From contig NC_133900.1 in assembly GCF_964199755.1 (NCBI RefSeq), positions 76,306,727-76,370,726 on the forward strand: DNA of 64,000 bases, written 5' to 3'. Below the pieces are notes generated by a model that did no database searches, was not told where the DNA came from, and saw nothing but the letters and a program-made list of their open reading frames with translations. The position numbers were made by a program, and so were the translations under genes. Origin of the DNA: Larus michahellis. Lineage: Eukaryota; Chordata; Aves; Charadriiformes; Laridae. Positions 49,601 through 55,700 of this stretch are shown piece after piece; position 1 is the stretch's first letter; each line of letters opens with the position of its first letter.

Positions 49601-52328
49601 GCTTTAGCAGCTTTAAAGTTTCAAACATAATGAGAAATCACTGCTAACATAGCTGTAAAATGTGTTACAAACAGATGAAAATAACTTTAAAATGGTCTCA
49701 AGTTAAATTGGTACAATGTTCTTAGTGTGTGGAAGGCCTTGATTAGCCTATGAGTAGGAATATACTGGTTTTCATTTTAATTCACAGTTTACCATTATAA
49801 AGTAAAAGCCAATAAAAAGCTATGTTCTAACTTCTGCTACAAAGGAGTGCAAATTTAAGCCTTTAAAGTTCTTGTTTACATCAAGGTAGTGAAATTCCAA
49901 GTCTATCTTTTATCTTTCATGATGTGCCTACTTGTGGGCCTGCTCCAGAACCTTGCTTACAAATACAAACTGATTTTTCATGCAGAATAGTTTCAGTGTA
50001 ACAATGAGCACCACTCAAACACATGCCATTCAATACTGCCTAAATATTTTGGTGGCTTGATCCAGCATACAGGGTTTCAAGTTTTCAGTTATGAACATCC
50101 TCACTGAAGTAAATCTCTCCAGTGCCATAGTATCTTTTTAACACTGTAATACAAACTATCAACTCATTTTAGGCCATTTACCAGAAACAGCAAAGTCCTT
50201 CACATTGCTGCAACCAGCTATATCGGAATATAAAGTACATAGAATTCATGCCCCGTGTTTTTGTGGCATGTAACAAATACTTTGGATATTTCTGTATACA
50301 GATAAGATTTCAAATATTAGAAATTATAACATGTTGCCAACAGCTGCTTCTTCTTTGTGCATCAGCCATCTCAAAAATGCAGTTTGATACAATGTCATGG
50401 TTGAATATTCTGATTTTTAAAATCTAAAATGAATTAAGGGACAAATTCTATGATTTGTTTTATTGCACAGGACTAATTTACATATAAAAGAACATGCCTA
50501 TGACTATCTAAAGCCAGTAGTCATTACCTAAACATCCTTACTAATTTGAAGGTGAGGTCTAAGGACTGTTATTTCTGTTTATTCTGATTTTCAAGTGACA
50601 TTCCAAAAAGGAGGAGAAAAATAGCTGCCGTCCAGTTACCTCCTGAGAGGGATGCCACCTCTTCTACACCTTACAGTAGGAAAAATGCAAAGAGGTTAGA
50701 GAGAAACATTTAAGAAGGAAACGGGAACATTAACATCTCAGCTATTTAATAGAATTTTATTGACTGCTTGCAAAGATATACCTAATTGAACAGACTGTTT
50801 CACTTTACAGATGCAATAATGTTTATGCCCCTAAGAAAGCATCCCTTAAAGATTTTGACAGTTATTGAGTAGAAGATCAGAATTGGAGGTAGTGCATGTA
50901 TGCCTTTAGGTGTGTATCTTCCCATAGAACTTGTGAATTGCTTACAGTCTCAGTCACAACATTAGTATTGCGGTCTACAGTTGCGTCCTCCACTGAGAAA
51001 ATTTGATATTAAAGAGCCCGTGGAAATCAAATATACTTGTCAAGTGCCCATCAGAAAATAAAAAGAAAAAAGACAGAAGGAAAAAAGTGTATTGAAAAAC
51101 CATGAAATAAGGTTGCAATGAAAATCGAGATAGTAAGCTGCAAAGTGATGAAAATACATCAACCATTTTATTTCCAACTAAGGAACTCCAGGTCTGTGTA
51201 AGCACAAATGAGGAAAGATTTTTTTTCTGGGCTCTTCACAGAGAAATGGCGCAACCTAAAATGAGACTATTGATTATATGGCATTGTTCCTTGGATTCTG
51301 CAGCTCTATCGCTCCCAATATAAACAGTTTTGATGGACACTGGCAAATATATATAAGTTTATGAAAGATATGTCTGCAACCCAAAGAAAACTATTAGTAT
51401 ATGACAGTCATGTAGGGATGCAGCATTTTACCAGTAAAAGTATATGAAACTCAGCTGTAATAAACTGTAAGTCTCGATGTCAACAATTTTCTGTTGTTGG
51501 TCCAAAACCATTTCAGAGCAACCTCTGTTGCTCTGTTTGTGACCTCGAAAATATAAAGAATATATCATTGTTATCTATTCAGTGCATGTGTACTTAGAGA
51601 AGCCCACTTCCCCAGTCTGTCAGGAATGTGATTATTTACCCCACTTTTTGCCAATGGAAAGTCAAGCGTAGTACGTAGGTGTTTGCACAAGGGGAGCCCA
51701 GCATGTAGTGGAAAAGCAGCACGTGTGTGTTTGGCTGTGCATGTGTTCCCACAAGGAGGAGATACCTTTCCGGCGCCGCTGAAAAAAATGGTTAGTACGT
51801 GTCAGTGCGTAACATTGTAACTTTGAAATACCAAACGGAAGCCGAGCCCAAACTTCATTTTGCAGCTCTGCATCCACGCAGCGAACCTAAGTCAGTTTTA
51901 CATCGCCATAGACATGTCAGGTAGACAAGAAGTTTCACTCTATCGCGGTGATGGCGGCCGGCAGCAGGGGCGGATGCGACACAAGCGAGATGCAGCCGAG
52001 GTCCACAACGGGTCCCAGAGCTGCTCCTCCGGCCGGGCCGGGCCGGGGGAAGCCGGCAGGCGGCGGGGCGTTCCTTGCGCTTTGCCGCCCGCTCCTTCCT
52101 CCCGCGGCCGCCGCCGCGGCCGGGCCCGCCAGCGAGACGCCGCTTTTCGGAGGGTCCATCCCCATCCCGACCCCGACTCCCCCCCCCCCCCGCCCCTTAC
52201 CTGTGCTGCAGCCCCACCAGCCCCAGGGTGATGACATGGGGCACGTCCAGCTCGGTGGGCCAGGCGCCGGAGGCGATGCAGCCGAACACGCCGCACTCCT
52301 CACGGATGCCCAGCTCCTCCAGCTCCAT
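4446..52328 (-). CDS. PPAT: PPAT, amidophosphoribosyltransferase (whole gene, 11 coding exons)
   Basis: The enzyme catalyses the committed step of de novo purine synthesis: glutamine + PRPP to 5-phosphoribosylamine, in the cytosol. The 11 exons join without a frame break: 128, 67, 207, 113, 146, 73, 152, 128, 222, 121 and 176 nt = 1533 nt, 510 aa, close to vertebrate PPAT at about 517 aa. Seen: an 11-residue propeptide [11 protein letters not shown] followed by Cys12, the Ntn nucleophile exposed by processing. Glutaminase motifs GHTRYSTSG and AHNGEL follow. The PRPP loop is [13 protein letters not shown]. Four Cys positions fit the structural Fe-S cluster ([15 protein letters not shown] and CTAC near the end). 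The protein ends YPVELEW. All introns have GT-AG ends. Intron 1 is about 34.5 kb and contains a complete gene on the other strand. The gene shares a divergent promoter with PAICS. No truncation is seen. Confidence 0.96.
5813..5910 (+). repeat. A/GA-rich low-complexity tract in PPAT intron 10
   Basis: Poly-A, then GAAA/GGAGAAA-type purines on the + strand, so a long polypyrimidine run in the PPAT pre-mRNA immediately after the exon 10 donor. It creates spurious Phe/Ser-rich ORFs. Confidence 0.9.
5916..6036 (-). CDS. PPAT: PPAT coding exon 10
   Basis: 121 nt, [20 protein letters not shown] through [11 protein letters not shown], with another Fe-S cysteine (FPC). The donor ATATAG|GTAAAT lies next to a long pyrimidine tract (transcript sense) at the start of intron 10. 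Confidence 0.94.
6242..6860 (-). repeat. CR1 LINE fragment (about 620 bp) in PPAT intron 9
   Basis: The + strand shows catagaatcatagaatagtt, ttggaagggacc and gcaatgagcagggacatc, all hallmark reverse-complement CR1 3' sequence, and extends further 5' in the element through ctccaggctgaacaacccc. Minus-strand orientation, no target duplication expected. The right edge is approximate. Confidence 0.88.
7093..7314 (-). CDS. PPAT: PPAT coding exon 9
   Basis: 222 nt, phase 0 at both ends, from CGLPYVEVL through [20 protein letters not shown] to the PRPP-binding loop [13 protein letters not shown]. This is the catalytic core of the transferase domain. Confidence 0.95.
7527..7654 (-). CDS. PPAT: PPAT coding exon 8
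   Basis: 128 nt, [20 protein letters not shown] through [14 protein letters not shown], the start of the phosphoribosyltransferase domain. It ends in phase 0 at AAAAG|GTATAT. Confidence 0.94.
8900..9051 (-). CDS. PPAT: PPAT coding exon 7
   Basis: 152 nt, [18 protein letters not shown] through [17 protein letters not shown]. It carries the first Fe-S cluster cysteine and the conserved [11 protein letters not shown] signature. Donor GAAG|GTAAGA. Confidence 0.94.
10048..10593 (-). repeat. CR1 LINE fragment in PPAT intron 6
   Basis: It starts with three tandem copies of the 3' microsatellite (tagaatcatagaaccataga...), then gttggaagggacctctaaag and typical CR1 sequence ending near 10593. Minus orientation. 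Confidence 0.88.
11434..11506 (-). CDS. PPAT: PPAT coding exon 6
   Basis: 73 nt, too short to stand out as an ORF. The translation [19 protein letters not shown] is the conserved PPAT segment. Acceptor TTTCAG|GAAAAG, donor GCAGA|GTAAGT; the split codon makes Glu. Confidence 0.92.
12219..12263. repeat. AT/GT-rich simple repeat
   Basis: Imperfect (TA/TG)n just downstream (in transcript sense) of the PPAT exon 5 donor. Confidence 0.6.
12274..12419 (-). CDS. PPAT: PPAT coding exon 5
   Basis: 146 nt, [18 protein letters not shown] through [16 protein letters not shown], a strongly conserved glutaminase/linker segment. The donor AAAAG|GTAAAC is followed by an AT-rich imperfect repeat in the intron. 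Confidence 0.93.
12520..12632 (-). CDS. PPAT: PPAT coding exon 4
   Basis: 113 nt starting [15 protein letters not shown], with the conserved S-D-S/E of the glutaminase site. It ends WVA plus a split Arg codon at GCAAG|GTGAGG. Confidence 0.93.
14015..14221 (-). CDS. PPAT: PPAT coding exon 3
   Basis: 207 nt, phase 0 at both ends. It encodes [29 protein letters not shown] and AHNGEL, the glutamine-binding part of the Ntn domain. Confidence 0.94.
14222..17654 (-). other. PPAT intron 2, no recognised gene
   Basis: About 3.4 kb with a short (GT)n run at 16668-16680 and no CR1 or LTR that I recognise. Short ORFs have no supporting motifs. Confidence 0.5.
17655..17721 (-). CDS. PPAT: PPAT coding exon 2
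   Basis: 67 nt between TCCATAG| and AAG|GTAAAA. It completes Arg and encodes [14 protein letters not shown] through FKVHK, part of the Ntn glutaminase domain. It ends in phase 0. Confidence 0.93.
17722..18249 (-). other. PPAT intron 1, 3' end
   Basis: Unique-looking AT-rich intronic sequence between PPAT exon 2 and the ERV LTR. Nothing recognised. Confidence 0.5.
18250..18592 (-). mobile_element. ERV 3' LTR (343 bp) of a truncated provirus
   Basis: The + strand runs TGTGGTGTATGAGG to CTGTCACA, with TG...CA ends, and is similar along its length to the solo LTR at 22855-23162. On the minus strand it follows a polypurine tract (18606-18593, A6G5AGA) and an env-like ORF, so it is a 3' LTR. Seen: an AATAAA signal on minus (18297-18302) and a 31-bp tandem duplication (copies starting at 18425 and 18456) that doubles an ATATAAAC TATA-like element; the solo LTR has a single copy. 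No matching 5' LTR or target-site duplication was found for this copy. Confidence 0.85.
18593..18606 (-). other. Retroviral polypurine tract
   Basis: On minus, AAAAAAGGGGGAGA directly precedes the LTR 5' terminus, as expected for plus-strand priming. Confidence 0.8.
18658..19123 (-). pseudogene. Endogenous retrovirus env transmembrane fragment (betaretrovirus/ERVK-like), disrupted
   Basis: An open frame at 19035-18658 and its upstream continuation resemble the C-terminal half of a betaretrovirus-type Env transmembrane subunit. It has an amphipathic heptad region, a Cys pair about nine residues apart, a hydrophobic membrane anchor of about 20 residues, a short tail, and a TGA at 18660-18658. 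The polypurine tract lies about 50 bp further on. The frame is broken by an in-frame TAA at 19041-19039, and no gag, pol or surface Env was found, so it is a dead remnant. The family call rests on general motif resemblance, not alignment. It lies in PPAT intron 1, sense to PPAT. Confidence 0.7.
19124..19350 (-). other. Possible further ERV or junction sequence
   Basis: Upstream (minus) of the env fragment the reading frame is lost, and the sequence contains a purine-rich block (CT-rich on +, 19198-19226) and TATAAGG-like and CCAATAAAGG strings. It may be rearranged proviral sequence or host flank. The boundary cannot be set by eye. Confidence 0.3.
19351..20320 (+). other. Upstream region of the nested Myb/SANT gene
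   Basis: AT-rich to about 19880, then a stretch with many G and C homopolymer runs (19930-20190) before the first coding exon. An acceptor-like ctggtttcctag ends at 20320, and TAG (20318-20320) is in frame upstream of the ATG. A 5' UTR exon may be spliced to 20321, but the promoter is not identified. Confidence 0.4.
20372..20759 (+). CDS. Nested gene exon 1: Myb/SANT domain 1
   Basis: ATG at 20372 (context ttcaacATGg), the first ATG after an in-frame TAG at 20318. It encodes [36 protein letters not shown], and a Thr/Ser-rich tail ending at CGCAAG|GTAAAA, phase 1. The copy is more diverged from copies 2 and 3 than they are from each other. Confidence 0.88.
20372..43920 (+). CDS. Nested triple Myb/SANT-like DNA-binding protein gene (unnamed; 10-exon model)
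   Basis: A gene on the + strand wholly inside PPAT intron 1. Ten exons (388, 87, 24, 438, 90, 87, 72, 402, 66, 221 nt) give 1875 nt, 624 aa, with every internal junction in phase 1 and GT-AG ends. Three Myb/SANT-like trihelix domains (Myb_DNA-bind_4 type) lie at about residues 5-97, 190-280 and 419-510. Each starts GKHW(T/S), has a second Trp in (V/I)WS(E/D), and contains RDWKQCR(T/A)KYKNLK(Y/H)EY. Linkers are acidic, one with an IKKE SUMO-consensus site. The last exon (about residues 567-605) is Leu/Glu/Lys-rich and probably coiled coil. A nuclear DNA-binding or regulatory role is inferred from the domains. The closest class I can name is the MSANTD/ZSCAN20/ZSCAN29-type domain, but no zinc finger or SCAN domain is seen. 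Exon 3 (24 nt) is the least certain. Confidence 0.8.
20760..22854 (+). other. Nested gene intron 1, left part
   Basis: AT-rich non-coding sequence up to the solo LTR. No exon recognised. Confidence 0.5.
22855..23162 (-). mobile_element. Solo ERV LTR (308 bp) with 6-bp target duplication
   Basis: TGTGGTGTATGAGG ... CTGCCACA on +, the same family and orientation as the LTR at 18250-18592 but lacking its 31-bp duplication. It is flanked on both sides by ACCGTG (22849-22854 and 23163-23168), an intact 6-bp target-site duplication. This shows an independent insertion followed by LTR-LTR recombination. Confidence 0.9.
23169..24885. other. Intronic sequence (PPAT intron 1 / nested gene intron 1)
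   Basis: No repeat or exon recognised. A more GC-rich block at 24390-24620 has short ORFs but no known motif. Confidence 0.5.
24886..25850 (-). repeat. Longest CR1 LINE copy (about 965 bp) with reverse transcriptase C-terminal remnant
   Basis: Reverse-complement CR1 3' end at left (ttgggttggaagggaccttt), extending right into ORF2. On the minus strand, 25755-25744 encodes FADD within SKFADDTKL, the RT catalytic box, followed by [13 protein letters not shown] sequence. 5' truncated and decayed. Located in PPAT intron 1. Confidence 0.88.
26556..26642 (+). CDS. Nested gene exon 2: acidic linker
   Basis: 87 nt between ttccttcccag| and CAACTAG|GTATAG, phase 1 in and out. It encodes [15 protein letters not shown] and on through RPVQL. 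The acidic character resembles the other linker exons. Not independently confirmed. Confidence 0.6.
28361..28384 (+). CDS. Nested gene candidate microexon 3
   Basis: 24 nt (RHEESII plus split Gly codons) behind a strong pyrimidine tract, ttttctttcactccctcag, with donor ATTG|GTATGT, phase 1 in and out. Supported only by splice signals and phase, so optional. Confidence 0.4.
29762..30199 (+). CDS. Nested gene exon 4: Myb/SANT domain 2
   Basis: 438 nt. [14 protein letters not shown] precedes [14 protein letters not shown] and [18 protein letters not shown], then an acidic Ser/Glu tail to CCATAG|GTAAGT. A second in-frame acceptor 42 nt upstream (exon start 29720) would add 14 residues. Confidence 0.88.
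30289..30315 (+). repeat. G-run cluster, G-quadruplex-type
   Basis: GGGGG-T-GGGGG-T-GGGGG then GGGG after a 6-nt loop, on the nested gene's sense strand, about 90 bp downstream of exon 4. Confidence 0.6.
30379..30437 (-). repeat. CR1 3' terminal fragment (about 60 bp)
   Basis: cagaatcacagaatggttcg and ttggaagggaccttaaagat: only the CR1 3' tail remains. Confidence 0.8.
30699..30740 (+). CDS. Nested gene possible optional exon
   Basis: 42 nt between tatggtccccag| and AACTA|GTGAGA, phase 1 in and out, encoding [13 protein letters not shown]. Reading through instead gives an open frame to a TAG at 30858, which could be an alternative terminal exon. Evidence is splice-site pattern only. Confidence 0.3.
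31285..31374 (+). CDS. Nested gene exon 5: acidic linker
   Basis: 90 nt, acceptor ttatttacgcag, donor GACTCAG|GTAAAC, phase 1 in and out. It encodes [18 protein letters not shown] then a Lys-containing segment. Confidence 0.65.
31375..36236 (+). other. Nested gene intron 5
   Basis: Long AT-rich intron with no convincing exon on either strand. 35500-35960 is more GC-rich with an open frame of 150 codons but no recognised domain or splice logic. Confidence 0.45.
36237..36505 (-). repeat. CR1 LINE 3' fragment
   Basis: tagaatagtttgggctggaa, then agggacctttaaaggtcatc and gcaatgagcagggacatctt. Minus orientation. It ends near tcttgtcctatcacttcgg. Confidence 0.87.
36645..36731 (+). CDS. Nested gene exon 6: linker with SUMO-consensus motif
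   Basis: 87 nt, acceptor tttttttttacag, donor GACATAG|GTAGGT, phase 1 in and out. It encodes [18 protein letters not shown] and [13 protein letters not shown] fits the psi-K-x-E SUMO acceptor pattern. Confidence 0.7.
36732..39943 (+). other. Nested gene intron 6
   Basis: No exon or repeat recognised. 39120-39610 is relatively GC-rich with overlapping ORFs in several frames and no known motif. Confidence 0.45.
39944..40015 (+). CDS. Nested gene exon 7: linker
   Basis: 72 nt, acceptor actgtttctatag, donor GGGACAG|GTGAGT, phase 1 in and out. It encodes [12 protein letters not shown] and [10 protein letters not shown]: an acidic/Ser cluster followed by a basic patch. Confidence 0.68.
40729..41130 (+). 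CDS. Nested gene exon 8: Myb/SANT domain 3
   Basis: 402 nt, acceptor ttatattttcag, donor [27 protein letters not shown] leads into [15 protein letters not shown] and [18 protein letters not shown]. Copy 3 is closest to copy 2 (shared [24 protein letters not shown]). Confidence 0.9.
42571..42636 (+). CDS. Nested gene exon 9: short linker
   Basis: 66 nt, acceptor cttttctcttctaag, donor CTGATG|GTAAGA, phase 1 in and out. It encodes [10 protein letters not shown] and KRKTWTD, the latter a small basic cluster. Confidence 0.65.
43700..43920 (+). CDS. Nested gene exon 10 (last): probable coiled coil
   Basis: 221 nt after tttgcttttgtccacag. It encodes [14 protein letters not shown], then a Leu/Glu/Lys-rich helix ([27 protein letters not shown]), stop TAG at 43918-43920. 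A candidate ATTAAA polyadenylation signal is at 44037-44042. Confidence 0.78.
43921..51940. other. 5' part of PPAT intron 1, downstream of the nested gene
   Basis: About 8 kb of AT-rich sequence. AATAAA strings on + at 47761-47766 and near 48088 are possible distal polyadenylation sites for the nested gene. No CR1, LTR or convincing exon recognised. The 400-nt open frame on minus at 47034-47435 lacks known motifs. Confidence 0.45.
52201..52328 (-). CDS. PPAT: PPAT coding exon 1
   Basis: The ATG is at 52328-52326. The exon encodes the propeptide and Cys12 (REECGVFGC), through GLVGLQH, ending CACAG|GTAAGG. Phase 2 at the donor splits Arg. The intron starts with a G-rich stretch that includes 13 consecutive G on the minus strand. 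Confidence 0.95.
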
Positions 52329-52754
52329 GGCGCCGGCGGCACGTGGCGGCAGGCGGCCCCGCTCCCGCTCTCACTGCCGGCCCCGCTGTGGCGGTTCCCG
52401 CGCGCAGCCGCCGGTAGCCTGACGGGGAGGGGGGAGAACAAGGGGGGGGGAGCGGCCTCCCTCATTTACATCACCCCCCCCCGGACCCCGCACCGTCCCC
52501 TCCCCGCCGTGTGGGGGGTGTGTTTGCCCGTAGGACCGGGTTTGCCACGGGGGGCGGCGGCGGGGTGGGGTTCGCCCCGGGGGCGGAGAGAGGGGGGCGT
52601 TGGGCGGGGGATTGGCGGGCGGTGCCGGTACCTCCGCCCGCCCGCCCCTTCCGCCGACCCCTTCTTACCCCGGCGGCGGGGCCCGGCCTGGAGGCGCGTG
52701 GTGAGGCTCTCCCTTCTCTGCTCCTAGGTGCCTGCCGCCGCTCCCGCCGCCGCC

Positions 52755-52773
52755 ATGGCACCCGCAGCATCAG
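52755..52773 (+). CDS. PAICS: PAICS coding exon 1
   Basis: Only 19 coding nt (MAPAAS plus one base) with a GCCGCCATGG Kozak context, donor CATCAG|GTAACC. Short first coding exon; the 5' UTR lies in the CpG island. Confidence 0.9.
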
Positions 52774-55700
52774 GTAACCGCCACCTTCGCGGCGGTTGAG
52801 GGGGCGCCCCGCGGCCGTTGGGCGCTGAGGGGGGCCGGTAACAGTCGTTGGGGGGGGGTTGGCGCGCGCTTCGTGGCCGCTGAGGGGGGCTTGGTGGGGG
52901 GGGTTGTCCGCTGGGTCTGGCTTTGCACGCAACTGGGCGTAAAGTATGCGGATTTAGGAGCAGAAGTTAAAAAAAAAAACAACTTTGCTCAATCTAAAAC
53001 TTTTTTTTTAAAAAAAAAAAAAACAAACTTCTCTAGACCTGAAACTTGGTAAGAAAGTTAATGAAGGTAAGACGAAGGAAGTGTACGAGCTGCCGGATAT
53101 GCCGGGCTGCGTCCTCATGCAGTCGAAAGACCAAATAACGGCGGGGAACGCGGCCAGGAAGGACCGCATGGAGGGGAAGGCTGCCATTTCCAACACCACC
53201 ACCAGCTGCGTGTTTCAGCTGCTGCAGGAGGCGGGTGAGTATCGCAGAGGTGTGTTAGGGGTCTCGTGTGTCGCGCACAACCGGCCTGTGTGTCGCAGAT
53301 CTTGTTACGGAGCAGCATTGCTTCCTGTGTATTGGTTTATCCTGCCTGGAGGCTCTGATGTGTCTCTTCTAGTAGTTTTTAGTTGTACTTTTCCCGCTGG
53401 TTCTGCAGAGCTGGGCGGGCGACTTGTTAATTTGGGGTATGAAACCATCCGAAGTAATACTCTAATCGCAGATAACACCGCAATTGTTTCTCCTGGTTGT
53501 TTGGACAGACCCCTCGTCCTCCCCTCCACTCCTGTCCCTTCCCTGCACCGCGTCTCCTTGCCTCTAACACGGGACTAGATCCATCTCTCCTTTCTCAGTA
53601 CATCTGCCTGCGTAGAAGTCACTGCTAGCTGGTGGCACCACAAGACTGTGTCTAAGCTGCACGAAACTGGTGTATGAATGTTAAAAGATAAAATTAAGAG
53701 TATCCTTTTATCTCCCCCCCCCCTCCCCTTCCCTCTCAGCTTGATGTGCCAAATCAAGGTAAAACTTCTGTACCCTTTGTACTTAAGCACTTAGGAGGAC
53801 TATATTGCAGATGCATATTTCAGTCTATTGGGTAGTTAATGGTTACTCTGAAAGACTCAAAATATTTATCATAGAATCTTAGAATGTGTTGGGTTGGAAG
53901 GGACCTTTAAAGGTCATCTAGTCCAACCTCCCTGCAGTAAGCGGGGACATCTTTGACTAGATCAGATTAAAGATATTTCTGATGCTAGAAGTGAGGTTTT
54001 GTGGAGTGCATAACTAACTTGGGTCACTCAAGTAAGTTTTGCACCACGCTTCCAAAAATGGAGCCAGTATTTTTTGCTTTGAGAAAGCATTTTGAAGCGC
54101 CTTTGACTGAGAAGTTTGCAAGTTGTAAAGGGGAATTTGCGCTGGTGGGTTTCTAACTTGAGTCTGCAAACAGTACTATAATACAGGCACCGGTAAGCTT
54201 GGTTAAGACAGCTTATAGCTGAGCGTTCAGGGCACTTTGAAGCATTCACACTAAGTTTGCAAAAGTTGTATTATCCGTTGTAAGGTGTAGTGACAGTTCT
54301 CAGACAGCCAACCAGTAGAGTCCAAGCATGTTTTTCATAGGTGGGGAAGAGAAAGATGGCTTCTGTAGAGTTGTATCTCCCTACATTTCTATGCAAGTAG
54401 CTCTTAAAATGTGACACAGATATATCAAGCCATTCAGTACAGTCCTCAATCACTGGCTTTCTTGGGAAGCCTGTTGTCCATACAGTACAAAGAAGCCTGC
54501 AAGGTCTTTCTAATTATATTTCCAGTTGATTAAAACTACCAGTTTTCATTTAGGAACAATTTTGAATGAAGATATTTTGCCTAACTCTTAAATGGTAATA
54601 GTTAAGATAACAATCAAAATATTTAATATCCTACAGATACGAACTTCAAAGGTGAAGAAGCCATGGTGTAGACCTCAAAGATCCTTAAATGGCTTGTACT
54701 CAGTAACTTCAGGTGCTGTGGAAAAATATGCAGAGTAAACCGCAGCTGCATTTTAAAGCAAAGAAAGATCTTTCAGGGTTCTTCTCCAGGTTGCTTATTT
54801 GACTGGCATAAATTACAGATAATGTGAATGCCTTATCATAGGTTGTTTACTTTGCGCAACTCTTCTTAACCTACCCTTTTTTAAAGGTGATGATTTACAA
54901 AGTCCTGTTGAAACTTCTCTTTTGTAATAGAGCTAATGTCAGCCCTTGAAAAGCATGCATCTATGCTGATGAAAAAATGTAGTAGTAAACCACACAGGGG
55001 GCCTCAATGCCTGGATTTAGAAGTGACTTAATGGGCTGTTGACTACTTAAATCATTTTGCCCTTGAGGGCAGTGCAGCAAAATCTCCAGAGTCAATGTTA
55101 ATATACTATGTTTTAAGACCTCTTCCTTTAATTCTTCCTTTATGGCTCCTGAAGTGGAATGGAGTAGAGCTACTTCTTGGTTTGATAGGATGCAGCTCCT
55201 TTGTCTTCTATTACTGGCAGATGCCACTTGGGCTTGGCAGTTGTCTTGCCCTGGGGGGAGGAAAATGGGACTTTCCTCAAGAGTAAAATTGAAAAAAAAA
55301 AAAAAAAGCCATTTTGCACTTAGAGTGCCTACCAGCACACGTTGGCTGTCCCTATTTAATATGGGGCCGTCTTAAGAATTATGTCATAAGGTTGACTTGC
55401 TGCACCAAGTTCGTATGTTTGCATGTGCTTCTGAGTCTTAAGGTCTTCTGCCTAACAAATCACGAAGACCTAGTGCCCTAAATAAATGTTAGTTTGTAAT
55501 AAAAGGGAGAACGAAGTCATTCTCTTCCCTGCCCCATCCTCCTTTATTAAACAAAGTAGTAAAGACTAGCATGCTCCCTAATTCCTTTGAAGCCTCCAAG
55601 TACTGTTCCATGTATAATGGATCTTCTGCCAGAGAGCATAGTTGGGTGCTTGGTTGCTCCTAACTTTTGTTTGAAAACAAACTTTTTTAAAAAAAAAAAA

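Larger units (their letters stand above)
51940..52950. promoter_or_regulatory. CpG island with PPAT/PAICS bidirectional promoter
   Basis: The ATGs of PPAT (52328, minus) and PAICS (52755, plus) are only 426 bp apart within an approximately 1-kb CpG island. Seen between them: GC boxes (52580-52586, 52602-52609) and a reverse CCAAT box (ATTGG 52611-52615); no clear TATA box. Divergent co-expression of GPAT and AIRC (the older names of PPAT and PAICS) from such a promoter is established in chicken. GC skew diverges from the centre: the minus strand is G-rich past PPAT exon 1 (13 G at 52179-52191) and the plus strand is G-rich past PAICS exon 1. Confidence 0.92.

Noticed and set aside
51948..52727. 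259-codon open frame over the PPAT/PAICS promoter
   Set aside because: It runs through a CpG island, overlaps PPAT exon 1 in antisense, is Pro/Gly/Arg/Ala-rich and has no domain; GC-rich DNA lacks stop codons by composition.
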